The translations under genes were made by a program, and so were the position numbers. Positions 1 to 10,900 of a stretch of DNA of 64,000 bases are shown piece by piece. Source of the stretch: Nannobrachium achirus. Taxonomy: Eukaryota; Chordata; Actinopteri; Myctophiformes; Myctophidae. The stretch covers positions 49,405,395 through 49,469,394 of the forward strand of contig OY997639.1 of the NCBI GenBank assembly GCA_963921795.1, read 5' to 3'. Each line of letters opens with the position of its first letter. Positions within the stretch are counted from its first letter, which is position 1. Under the pieces are notes generated by a model, which saw nothing but the letters and a program-made list of their open reading frames with translations, searched no databases and had not been told where the DNA came from.

Positions 1-306
1 CATGCAAAAGCAATGAAAAAGAACTCATTTAACAAGACAGCTACTGCAGGACGAAAGCCACTGTGATGAACGCTCACTAATGGATATTGCATGTTAGCAG
101 CACTATATAGCCTTCAAGTGGAACGTCTTGAACTGTTCACCCCTCATAAGAAAGCTACTATCATGCTAAACATACTTAACCAATTAGTTTAACAAGCTAC
201 CCGGCTTAATTCACAGCTGTCACAGAGAAGAAATTATTAGCCTGCTTGTAGATGAGCTGATTGATTCATTCATATGTATCAAATGACCAGCAAGCATCGA
301 ATGTAA

Positions 307-325
307 GGGGGGGGGGGGGGGGGGG
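307..325. repeat. Poly-G homopolymer (19 G)
   Basis: An uninterrupted run of 19 G. The same kind of run occurs near 35286, 35536 and 58722. It may form a G-quadruplex, and its length is prone to sequencing error. Confidence 0.9.
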
Positions 326-920
326 CAGATAATGTCAATGCCTTTGAAGCGCTTTGATCCATTAAGCGTTTCATTATTGATTGACATTAACAGAGGCTCT
401 CGTTAAAAATGAGAGACGACTGCCTCCCTAGCTGACTGGATGAATGATGGTCAGAGCGGTTGGCTGCCTGGGTGGGTGGTGGTGAGAGCAGATCACAGAG
501 TTCATAACTCAGAAGGGTAACATGCATTAATCTTGTAATATTAAAGCACATGACATGACAACTATGAGGTGTTTTTTGAGAAGGGGCAACAGTCCAGGGT
601 TAAGTTCTTTCACAACCAAACGGGAATTTAGATAAGCTTAGCATGATTTACGATGGCTTAAGCCCGACTCCTCTCAAAGGCCCATTTACTAGTATGTGGT
701 GGCCGTTAGCCATTGGCTTACTCCTAAACGATGCATGCCAGGGACAATGCAAGACAATGCTAGCCCCACCCGGTTATGCAATATCCATTGTACCCATTGT
801 CAAGAGTCCCTGTGTCCCTCTGTGTCCTTTTTATGCCCATATATGGAACTCTCTGCATTGGTCTATATCTGTGTCCCTTTCATGCCCATATCTGGAGATC
901 CCTTATGACATCCCTTATGA

Positions 921-965
921 CATATACTACTGATGACATAAGGCTTATGTCATCAGTAGTATATG
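921..965. repeat. Near-perfect 45-bp palindrome
   Basis: Two arms of 22 bp are exactly complementary around the single base at 943. The left arm begins CATATACTACTGATGACATA and the right arm is its reverse complement. The DNA could extrude as a cruciform and a transcript would fold into an uninterrupted hairpin. It lies inside the CArG-rich block and contains TGATGACAT phrases that recur around it. Confidence 0.9.
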
Positions 966-1874
966 CCTAAATATGGGCATGTCCATAAAACAAAAATACA
1001 TGTACTGTTAAGTGTAAAACAGGAACGTTTGTATTACCAGTAAGAGGCCTAGGGCGAAAAGCGACCTAAAGGGCGAGGTCGCGCCATCTGTCTTGGACAT
1101 ATATGAATTCTGTTAGTGTGGTTCTCCTAACAGGGCATCATCTGGGATACAATCCATTTTATGCCCATATATGGAGATCCCTAACAGAATCCCTTTTATG
1201 CCCCTGTTAGATATGGGCTTAATATTGATGACATCAGGGATCTCCATATATGGGCATAAAAGGGATTCTGCTAGAGTGGTTCCCATGACATCACAACATA
1301 CAATCCCTTTTATGCTCATACATGGAGATCACCGTCTGAACCAGCCACACCACTGTGATGTCACCCGTTTATGCCCATATATGGAGATCCCTACTCTGAG
1401 TATCTGACATCACTTTGATGTGACGTCACCTGTGATGTAACAGTGGTGTGTCAGGGGAACCACAGTGTCAGGTGTTATCCCTGCTCTGAGTATCTAACAC
1501 CAGTAAGACTCCCTAATCGTTGGTCGCTTATCTCCACAAATAGGCCAAAGAATTTGTTTTACCAATTATCAAGACATACGGGCAGTTGACAGTTTGCCAT
1601 AGTTACTCATTGAAGTTGAATCTCCATATATGGAGATAACCTACGCATCACACTAAGTCTGACCTCACCAGCCCATATTTGGGCATGAGCAACTTATGTC
1701 TCCATATATGGAGATATGATGACATCACACAGTCCTCAGCCGATGATGTGGCGTGATGTCATACAATACACAAACGAGCCCTACAGTATAAAGGGGCAAT
1801 TCTTGCCAGGAAAGAAGCATTTCTTCGACTCAGACCTTATCGCCAGGGTTGGCTTATAGCAGCTGTCGGTAGGA

Positions 1875-2228
1875 CCATATATGGAGATCCCTAACAGAAT
1901 CCCTTTCATGCCCATATATGGAGATCCCTAACAGAATCCCTTTTATGCCCATATATGGAGATCCCTAACAGCATCCCTTTTATGCCCATATATGGAGATC
2001 ACTAACAGCTAACAGAATCCCTTTTATGCCCATATATGGAGATCCCTAACAGAATCCCTTTTATGCCCATATATGGAGATCCCTAACAGAATCCCTTTTA
2101 TGCCCATATATGGAGATCCCTAACAGAATCCCTTGTATGCCCATATATGGAGATCCCTAACAGAATCCCTTTTATGCCCATATATGGAGATCCCTAACAG
2201 AATCCCTTTTATGCCCATATATTATGGA
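1875..2228 (+). repeat. 37-bp minisatellite carrying a CArG box
   Basis: About nine tandem units of mostly 37 bp, each running from CCATATATGG through GAGATCCCTAACAGAAT to CCCTTTTATGC. Unit starts are 1875, 1912, 1949, 1986, 2030, 2067, 2104, 2141 and 2178. One unit is 44 bp because of a small internal duplication (AACAGCT), and a tenth unit from 2215 has a 3-bp insertion that breaks the CArG box. Units are almost identical, suggesting recent expansion or homogenisation. Confidence 0.92.
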
Positions 2229-2310
2229 GAAATTCCTGCTCTGAGTATCTGACATCAGTGTGATGTCACCTGTTTATGCCCATATATGGAGATCCCTGCT
2301 CTGCGTATCT

Positions 2311-2433
2311 GGTTGCTATGGTAAACAGTTGGTTGCTAGGGTAAAAAAACATGGTTGCTATGGTAAACAGTTGGTTGCTAGGGTAAACAGTTGGTTGCTA
2401 GGGTAAAACCGTGGTTGCTAAGGTGGTTGCTAA
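2311..2433 (+). repeat. 20-bp tandem repeat (GGTTGCTAGGGTAAACAGTT)
   Basis: About six imperfect copies of a 20-bp unit directly follow the CArG satellite. The first copies read TATGG and later ones TAGGG. The last copies are truncated to GGTTGCTAAGG. No coding or RNA gene is evident. Confidence 0.85.
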
Positions 2434-2901
2434 CGTACACTAACAAACCAGCAACAACAGACTGTTGCCACAGCAACGTACACAAAGGTTTGTGTACACA
2501 TGTGGTGTGATGTCATACTGATGCGGAGATATGAGCAGGGCAAAGGTGTGACGTGTGACGTGTGACCGACCGACCGACGGACGGCCGGTGGAGGTTTTCA
2601 TAGTAAACTGCTCCCTGACGGTCGCAATCACTGTGATGTCACCTGTGATGTCACAGTGATGTGTCAGGGGAACCACAGTGTCAGGCGTAACGCCTGACAC
2701 TGTGGTTCCTGTGGTTACGGACGGATACGGACAAGATGTACCGGTTCTGACAGTAAACTGTATCCTCGGTGCAATATCAGTCGGTGCAATAATGCACCGA
2801 CTGGCCGCCATCTTCAACAAGAAGGACATAAACACAAACATTCGCACTCTGTTGGCGCAAGTCATTAGATGCAGAACAGTAGGCTAGCAGCCCCTGTATA
2901 G

Positions 2902-3086
2902 CAGTGGTTATCAAAGTGGATTCTAGGGACTCTGTGGGTTCCTTTAGGTGGGTCTAAATTGACCCATACAAGTCTGTAACTCTGACAGTGGAACCAAATG
3001 AACCCTAACAGGTTCATTTGGTTCCATTTGTACACCATCAGAGAGTTACGGGGAGACCTTGACATTTTAAAGTTTGAGAAACACTG
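2902..3086. mobile_element. hAT-like MITE with 8-bp TSD
   Basis: A 185-bp element begins CAGTGGTTATCAAAG and ends with the inverted GTTTGAGAAACACTG, the style of termini seen in hAT (Charlie-like) non-autonomous elements. It is flanked by the perfect 8-bp duplication CTGTATAG at 2894-2901 and 3087-3094, which fits the hAT target preference nTnnnnAn. An internal hairpin built on GGAACCAAATGAACC lies near 2990-3025. No transposase is encoded. Confidence 0.85.
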
Positions 3087-4147
3087 CTGTATAGTGTCTC
3101 CATAATGAGACATAGCTGTTAGTGTAGGAACATTGAGCTATGGGAATCACAAAGATGAATGAAATGAGGATTCAAGTTTTCATTCATATTAAGGGCTTGC
3201 TGATGTAATCCCGCATTAAGTTTTTGTTTAATGGAAAGAGATAGGGATTGGACTTTTGGAGACTTCTCCTGAAAAATATATACCTCATTTATGGGGTATT
3301 CATCATTAATTACACTATCTCTCTCCATTGTGACCGATTATATGGTCTAGGAGTGTATTTTTCTTTAAGTATGGCTTTAATTTGTAAGCCATACAGTGCT
3401 CCATTAATTACTACAATTCCCAAGAGGTGGAGCTTCCAGCACCAGGGTGTGCTCATTTGTACTGCCACTCATTAGAACACTATTGGCTATTTTTTACCTG
3501 CCTGTACATTATTGAATCATGTGCGCTCATTGCTCTGAGGACGGTATGCATATAAAACATTGTGGAATCAAACAGTTTTCATTAGCCTTTAAACCAGGCA
3601 TCCCTATTTTTTGCCAAGAACCTTTGAGCCAAGAAATGTAATCTTGTCATTTTTTTTAATGGGGCTTATGTGGTTAAAGAGTTAACTCCAGTTGCTGCCA
3701 CTGTTGTTTGGGAAATTGGATCAAGCGGATCAACATTGTTACTTTAATAACAAAATAGTCTTTTTTAGGTCAGAAAGTTCTATTTTTGGGCCGAACTGTA
3801 AGACCTACGTGTATATTTTTGGACATTTATAACTGGCTTGATGAACACTAAGGAGGTACATCTCACAGCAGTGCTATGCATGTCAAACATGCATTTATGT
3901 GACATGTGCTTGATGTTCCTTCCTTCTGCCCATTGATGAGCATCAAAGGAGACACTTGCCAGATATATATTTTAAAAGATTAAGCTAAATAAAGGAGTCT
4001 TGCTATAACTGGATGTTTGGTTTTTCTTTAGAATACCTGAAATATGCACTACTATTTCCCTAGATCTGTCACATTGCTGACTCACTGCTGAGCCTTTGCT
4101 GGTATGAACCAGTATGAACGACAGTCCTATTTATAGAAACCGGAAGA

Positions 4148-4296
4148 TTTTTGTGTTTGTTGCAATCCTAAGACAAAAAAATTGATTATCGTAAATTTAC
4201 AGCCATTGATTCCGGATGGGGACCCAAATGCATTTTCCGGAATCAATGAGGGTAAATTTATTGTCAAATTATTGTCTTAGGAATGCAACAAAAAAA
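4148..4296. mobile_element. Palindromic MITE
   Basis: Long imperfect inverted repeats: the left arm (from TTTTTGTGTTTGTTGCAATC to CATTGATTCCGGA) is matched by the right arm (from TCCGGAATCAATG to GAATGCAACAAAAAAA), with a central spacer of about 20 bp. The element is non-coding. The family was not identified. Confidence 0.7.
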
Positions 4297-4786
4297 CTCA
4301 AGTCTCCAGTCCATGGCGTGAGTAATCAATAGAAAAAAGTCATTTTGGGGGTGAACTAAATTAAATTCTATTTGGATTTCCTTAATCACAGTAGAAACTT
4401 TCATATCGTATGCATAAGCCATGACTGAACCCTCAATCGCCGTCCTGTATTCTGCCCTATTTTCTGTAGCTTTTGGACGTAGTATATTTTATCGCTGAAG
4501 TCCACTACTGCACAGCAGGTCCATTTACCAATATGATGATACAAATCACAATGGAAGAGAACAATATCCTAGACGAGCATATCTTTTTCAATTTGGGTAA
4601 CTAAAGTACTGATTCCATCTAGGGCCTTGAAGCCCCCCTTCCACTTTGCATGGACCGGAGGTCATCATCAGTGCTCATCACTGAATGACTGAATGGTTTG
4701 CTCTGACAGATGACAATAAAGCTTCAGTTGTGCAACCCACTGTCGTCATAGACTCATACAAGTATATGTCAATAAAACAGTTTCAT

Positions 4787-5242
4787 TTAAGCCATTTATA
4801 ACGGGTACGCATTATTGCATAATATTATTTTATGCTCTATTGAAAAATAGCAGATATACAAGCTCACAGTGAGCTTGTCGATCTGCCATTTTTGAAAAAA
4901 ACAAAACGTGAAAATTAGAATTTTGACCCGATTCTATACATGTCTTTTGAATCCTTATAAGGTTTTTTGAAAAAACTATGTTTTATGTCAGTGGCTCTCA
5001 AACCTTTTCAAGTGAAGGACCCCCAAAATGATATGTATTTGGCGACAGTCCCCCATCTCAAAATATTTACTTCCAGGGACCCCCCAGAAGCAAAATTTTT
5101 GTTACAAACGTTTGTTATAAAAATACATATACATACATACATATATTCAAAGATTTGCACACATTTTAACGACTGATCTACAAGCTCGCTGCTATTTTTC
5201 AATAGTTAAAGCCTTAAATAATTCTAGGCCTAAATGGATTAA
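4787..5242 (+). mobile_element. Hairpin-bearing element (TTAACCCATTTA family), copy 1
   Basis: The ends (TTAAGCCATTTA on the left, TAAATGGATTAA on the right) are inverted repeats. The interior matches the copies at 25011, 35901 and 55970: a first hairpin core (4843-4893), a segment beginning CAGTGGCTCTCAAACC about mismatched 'GACCCCC' phrases, then a second core remnant (5175-5199). The first core folds AAAAATAGCAGATATACAAG against CTTGTCGATCTGCCATTTTT with almost no loop. No protein is encoded. Confidence 0.75.
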
Positions 5243-6475
5243 TGATGCCCAGACTGGCCCACAACTAGACCTGCCCGTCTGGCAGGTCCATTTACTGCCA
5301 GATGGTCAGCTGATATGTGGCCATTGAAAGACACTTTTTGAATATGGGCCCAACTGCAGGGAACCGGCTGACAGTTTTATCAGAATGCACCATATAAACT
5401 TCTCTGCAGCTTAATGCCTAGTCATAAACCCCTCTCTGCTAAGTCTTATTCTCAAGGTACTTTATGAATATAATCCCTAAATTTTGTCCATTCCTACTTT
5501 GTCATCATAGTTGAGCTTAAACTTGCCTGGAGTGGTCCAGGCTGGAAAACGCAGCCCCTTGAGGCATCCAATTTTGTGGCGCCGTTATCCGTGTGGTGTC
5601 GAGGCCGTTTTTCTGTGCCAAAACTGCCCAGCCCATGTGTCAACGTGCCATTTTATTCTCAAATTGTCTTCACGAGGATAACACAATTCAATCATTTTTA
5701 TCACCCCAACATGTCAGATCAGCCGAGGAATATTTGGGTTTACACCAGCTGACAAGCTGCATGGAGGCACTTTGGATGACATCAAACCTTCGTGTTGAGG
5801 ACAGTGATAGGTCTATTCACTTTAGAATACTGCCCCTCATTACTGATGCCATGAAAACCTATTTAATTAGCTTGACACTGAGGAAGCAATAAATCAGTAT
5901 AGATCTCTGCAGGCAAAGCTTTAACTATACTGGCCCAGAATCACTGGCATGATGCCCAATTAAGCATTCTGTTTTTTGCTCCTCTCCAATTACTACTTGT
6001 AAAATATTAAACTTCTACTTTTACCAGATCTCATTACAGATTCATCTTTAGCACAACGTGAAGGTTACATTTCCTTGTGGAGTCAAGGCCAAGCATTTTT
6101 ACATGGGCCTGACTAATCTAATTGAGGTATGTCGTTCTTTTCAGGTTGTCAATCAGTGAAAAGCGGAAGCTCAACTGGGTCATTTTGAATGAGGCTAGGA
6201 TTTTGGGGCCATAGTTGCATTTCCATTTCATATGACAGGTCCCACATTGAGTCTGATGAAGAGCATTAGCTTGAGTCGAAACATAACTGGTGGATGTGCC
6301 AATAGATTGCACTTAAGGGAGCCACAGTCTGCAAACCTTCTTTCTTGTTTTATTACAGGTCCAAATTGTGCCCATTTTCCCTCCCATCTGGGAATACAAA
6401 AAGGTACAAGGGAATACAACTTATCACCAATTGTCATTTCTCAGACGTTGTCCTTTCCTGTCTATGCCTGCTTAC

Positions 6476-6643
6476 CGTAGATGAGTACTACCGACTCCTC
6501 AATGGCGTGCTGGTAGCTGAACTGAGAGTCGAGCAGTGCCCGGCTGACGAAGGAGCCATAGTAGGTGGATTGGTACCAGCCCACGTGCAGATGGTCTATG
6601 TTGACGTGGCGCAGAGAACGCATCATCTCCATCTGGTATTGAA
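6476..6643 (-). CDS. eif3h: eif3h coding exon 3 (MPN domain)
   Basis: Eukaryotic translation initiation factor 3 subunit H, part of the eIF3 scaffold of the 43S pre-initiation complex in the cytoplasm. The exon is 168 bp, acceptor CAG before 6643 and donor GTAAGC after 6476. It joins the exon at 33352-33508 in phase and encodes residues 88-143, including [20 protein letters not shown], then [13 protein letters not shown] and [11 protein letters not shown]. This is the middle of the MPN fold. Where active JAMM enzymes have H-x-H-P the sequence has H-V-G-W, so it is a non-catalytic MPN. It matches vertebrate eIF3H nearly residue for residue. The last base opens codon 144 and the rest of the gene (about 200 residues) is left of the window. 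Confidence 0.95.
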
Positions 6644-7677
6644 CTGGACAGCCAGAGAGAGGAAAGAGAGGAGGGGACAGAACAGAAGAAAGACAAAATT
6701 AAATTCACTATTTTCCTTAATTGGAATCATTGAAAAAATAAAAATCTTGAACTGGACACAGTGTGTGAAGGGGGTGGGGGGGCTGACAGAGGATGTGAAG
6801 AGGTGTCAAAATAAATAAAGATTATATAAAGGCGAAAAAGAAGAAAGAGGAACTGAGAAAAAAGAAATAGCTTTATTGCCATCTCTCCATCCGCAGCCTG
6901 TGGGAGGTTTGTAAATAAACCTACACCACCAAAAATCACGGATCGCACATCCATTCCATTCCAGGCTGACATTTAACGCAGTCCCAGAGAGACAAAAAGG
7001 CTGGACGGATACATCGACAGGCTCGAGCTACCAGAGAGGAGGCGGGATTCATTATGCACAGAACCATTTCATTACGACAGACACATCCCGAGGACGCACA
7101 GCCAGAAATACAAACAGCCCTGGCTGCCTGGCTGTAAGTAACGACCGAGGCGAGCGTGCGGGAGAGATGCAGCACCCCCATGTAGGCTGGCACGAAGAGG
7201 TTGATAAATCAGAGTGTTATTGGGCAGCTGTGGCCCCCAGACCCCAGTCTGTAGAGCACATCCCTCTCCTGCTGGGGCCGTTAACAAGAGTAAAATGAAG
7301 ACGAGGAGGAGGAGAGAACTGGGGAAAAATAGGAGAGAAACACATTTAAGGTAAAAAATAAAAAAGCCAGACGAGGTGAGGAAGGAACTGAGGAACGCAC
7401 GCAGCAAATCCTGAGTGCTAATCTAAGAGTTAAATTAAGAGAATAAACAAGGGAACACTGAACTCAGTCCTACTTCTCATTCCTAGAGCAGATGTTGCGC
7501 AGTAGGAACTGACTTCAGACACCATTTCTGTATGTCATTGGTGCAGTCATGCATGGATTGTTTGTTTTTCTTTTGGTTAGAGCAGTGATGCAAACTCTTT
7601 TGTACAAACGGTCCATTACAACTCTTGAGGCCAAGACCACGACCTCTTTTCAGTAAGACTCCCTAATCGGGAGATAA

Positions 7678-7952
7678 GCGACCGTCAGGTCGCATGTACT
7701 GTGTACACACTACACACTGCAAAAAGCAACCTCATGGTGGCGCTAGAAGAGGGGCATGTGAGAAAGCAGGGGCGGAGGTTGTGGTGTGCCAGCCAAGGAG
7801 TGTGTGTGCAAAGTGTGGCTTGGATAGAGGCAACGGTGCCGGAGACAAGAGTAGGGCCAAAAGTACGACGTGACGTGGCGGACAGACTGACGGAGGGACT
7901 GACAAGACAGCCGGTGGAGGTTTTCATAGTAACTGTGCGACCTGGCGGTCGC
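7678..7952. mobile_element. Short TIR element related to the 1501-2650 block
   Basis: Ends are 17-bp inverted repeats, GCGACCGTCAGGTCGCA (7678-7694) and TGCGACCTGGCGGTCGC (7936-7952), with one mismatch. The interior phrase CCGGTGGAGGTTTTCATAGT recurs at about 2584, followed there too by a GACGGTCGCAA end, and the flank CAGTAAGACTCCCTAATCG (7651) recurs at 1501. The two loci therefore carry copies of one family; the left copy has been enlarged by the CArG satellite. Confidence 0.7.
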
Positions 7953-10900
7953 AACTATGTCACATTGTCGAGACTCAAGGTCAGATTGGGAGACATCAGG
8001 TGTTAAAAGTTGCTCCTACACACATCGCACAGACTACAGATGACAGATCAGACAATCAGGTGCTTTTTTGCCACTGCCAGAGAGGAAATAAATCTAACCT
8101 ACTGAATGGTTGAACACACCCCAGCAGTGAGCAGGGTATTACTTGTTTGTCCGGAGACCGGGACATTGACCTTAAACATGACGTTCGTTCTCTCCTTCGC
8201 CTTTTTTTCTGTGCAGTCTGCAATATGGCAAATGCCGTTTGACCCAAATCATATTTGGGCACAATATGATCGCTACAGGAGCTATCAACCATTATAAATA
8301 AAATAATTTCAGTCATGATCTGCTCAATTGTGACATCCTTTTTCCAGAAGTGTGTCTGAAGACTGTGTGTGTCTCTCACTCTCCCACTCACACAAACCCA
8401 ACCTCTGCCTCAATCTCTCTCTCTCTCTCTGTGTGCTGTCCAAATAATTTTTACAGTTCACACTGGGCAAATGCGACTGAGAGCTCTCTCCCACTCTAGT
8501 CCCCTGTCTTATCGCCACGTTCCGCCACTGATTCAACATTTAAATCGGTTGGCTGGAGTCTGGACCATACAGACAACTCACTACTACTGATGGCATGTAC
8601 ACATCGCACATTCTACAACTGATTGTCAGCCCTATTTCGGATGCTAATCGACATCTCAATATCAGCATGGTATGTCAGGGCCTTTACAGTTAAAATTAAC
8701 ACAGGATTAGTATAAAACCCATTCTGATGTATTTTACATGAGATTTTAATTGTCTCCTCAACACAAACCAAGACAGAAATCCTGGTGTAGTTATGGACTT
8801 AATGACCTGAATTTGAACAGCTACATTAAGACAATTACAAACTCAGCTTTCTATCCCCTTGAGAATGTTATAAAGGATTAAAGGACTTGTGTCTCAGCAG
8901 GATTTGGAAAAACTTGTCCATGCATGCATTTATCTTCTGTAGACTCAAATATTGTAACAATGTTTCTGTCTTTACAGATCTCCATAAAAAAAAAAAAGAA
9001 ACAAATCAGAGAGCTGAATGCTGCTGCTAGAGTCCTCACTAAGACCAATAAATGAATCCTGTCTGTCAAATAATTGATTTAGAAATATAAAGCATTTCAG
9101 GGTCTATGGTCAAATTACATTTCTGATCTCCTGATACGTTATGATCCATCCAGATCCTTCAGGTCGTCTGGGATGGGTCAGCTTTGTCACCAGAATCCAA
9201 ATTAAGACGAGCAGCAGCATTCAGCATTCACAACCACATACTGTATCTTGAACATACTCGCTGCCTTTTATTTAGGCTTTTGATTAATTTGTGCTGCATT
9301 AACTTTATTATCTTTAGTAAATATTTAAAAATTTCTTAATACTATAAATGTTTTGTGTAAAGCAATTAATGCCCTTGTTGTTTAAATGTGTTTGAGAGGC
9401 AAACTTGCCTCTCTACCACTATCACGTCCCGCATACCTTGGGTTTCTCATGAGCCCCGGAAACGAAATGGCTTTGCTGCTGCCAAGTGTGAGTGAGTCTG
9501 CCGACTGATGGAGGGGAGATGGAGAAAGGAGGAGGAGAGCCCAGATTACGCACCCACCACTCACACATACACTAACCCAGATAAAATCTTGTTGCATTTT
9601 AACGGTGTCTGGACAGGTGTAGACAGGGATGGGAGGTAGACTTGAAGTCAAACTGAAGGGCTCCATTCACAGTCCGCTTCCCTCCTGTCAGCTCATCTGG
9701 GCCTTCGATCTTACCTTTTATATAGTGATGGACACGCTTAGTGACACAAAAGAAGGAAACGGAGAGGGAACGGAGAGGAGGACGAGCACAGGTGATGGAA
9801 AGAATGAAGGAAGAAAGAAGAGAGAGAGAAGGCCGGGGAGGTGTAGTAGAGAGAGGTTCTGCCGAGAGGCAGGCTAGGAGCAAACTCCAGGCCATACACA
9901 CCACGTTCGAGGTGGAAAGAGGCTCAGGTCCATCAACAAAATGAGTGGGTGCCTTCCAATCCACTCACCTCTCTCACTGACTCGGTACCAAAACAAATAC
10001 TACTTAACGTCCCGTGGAGCTTGTCAACTCGCAGTCTTTCTACATGATTAGCGATGCCAAATGGCTTTCTACCAGTGTTTCAATCTGAAACGATTTTGAC
10101 AGTTCAGACACAAAGACAGACCTCCTGCAGGCACTCAGTCAGGCTAAAGGGCTACTCACACAAAGCACTACTGTATAACGGCAATGTTCTGTAACAGTGG
10201 CACCAAAGCCCAGCTGTGTCAGAGGCCACACAGAGGGGGAGAGACAGATCTCTGTGGTGCTGAAAGAAGGACGTGTGGATAATAACTATTATTAATTATG
10301 AGGAGAGATAATTGTAGCCTGCCTACCCTTGGTAATGCTAGCCTGGCAAGCCAGCCTCATACTGTGCATTCACGCACTCGTTCCTTCCCACAATATGATT
10401 CTGGACTTTTGGCTATAGGCAGCTTGAAAAGTGGGCGGGAGTACCGTACTTGCCTTGACAGACAGACTCCTCTAACCAATCAGCGTAGCAAAACATCTGC
10501 CGATGTCACAGTGCAGCCAGTCGGAAGAACGGCAAACAAACACATATTTTCGGGCCGATGAGCTCCGCTAGCGCATACTCCTGTTCCTTTTTAATTGTTG
10601 TAATTGATTCCAACTCTGAATAACTTCACTTATTGCTTGTTTTATCATTTCAGCGTTAACTGTTACACTTGTTGCATCGAGGGAAAAAAAATTTGTTTTG
10701 AAGGAAAAAAAAGAAGTCCTTGTCAATTAAAAAAAAACCACACACACTGAAAGTGATCCAAACGAAAAGGTTTACGACTATCGTAGTCGTTGTAGTTGTA
10801 GTGTGGGCATATTCATAGTTATGGTGTTTGGTGTGCACAGCACTTAGTAGGTTAAGAAGACAGAGGTGGGCCAGCCAGTCAGACATATTGATCTAATGAC

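Larger units (their letters stand above)
837..2289. repeat. Cluster of 16 exact CArG palindromes
   Basis: The decamer CCATATATGG, a perfect SRF-type CArG box, starts at 837, 1165, 1244, 1375, 1624, 1702, 1875, 1912, 1949, 1986, 2030, 2067, 2104, 2141, 2178 and 2280. Most copies sit in the longer phrase GCCCATATATGGAGATCCCT. The copy at 1244 is in inverted orientation. Copies at 1624 and 1702 extend to longer perfect palindromes (TCTCCATATATGGAGA). Degenerate versions occur at about 883 and 1312. A perfect CRE octamer TGACGTCA lies at 1421-1428. Whether SRF or any other factor binds is not shown by sequence. Confidence 0.9.
1..6475 (-). other. eif3h: eif3h intron 3, partial
   Basis: This stretch lies downstream of eif3h coding exon 3 and no further eif3h exon was found in it, so it is read as the start of intron 3. 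It holds a poly-G run, the CArG-rich satellite block (about 830-2300), a 20-bp tandem repeat, a hAT-like MITE with perfect target duplication, a palindromic MITE and a hairpin-bearing element. The remainder (about 3095-4140 and 5250-6475) looks like plain AT-rich intron with no supportable gene. Short open frames here lack codon bias or family similarity. Confidence 0.7.

Noticed and set aside
1875..2228. CRISPR-like regular array
   Set aside because: Units are contiguous with no unique spacers, and the genome is eukaryotic, so it is a minisatellite.
2440..2865. 141-codon open frame on the minus strand
   Set aside because: It lies in repeat DNA shared with 7900 and has no recognisable domain or splice signals.
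5593..5892. 99-codon frame on the plus strand
   Set aside because: No domain, no splice context and no homology I recognise; likely chance.
10334..10560. Full MITE with TAGCCTGG ends
   Set aside because: Only one terminus is convincing; the inverted partner was not found.
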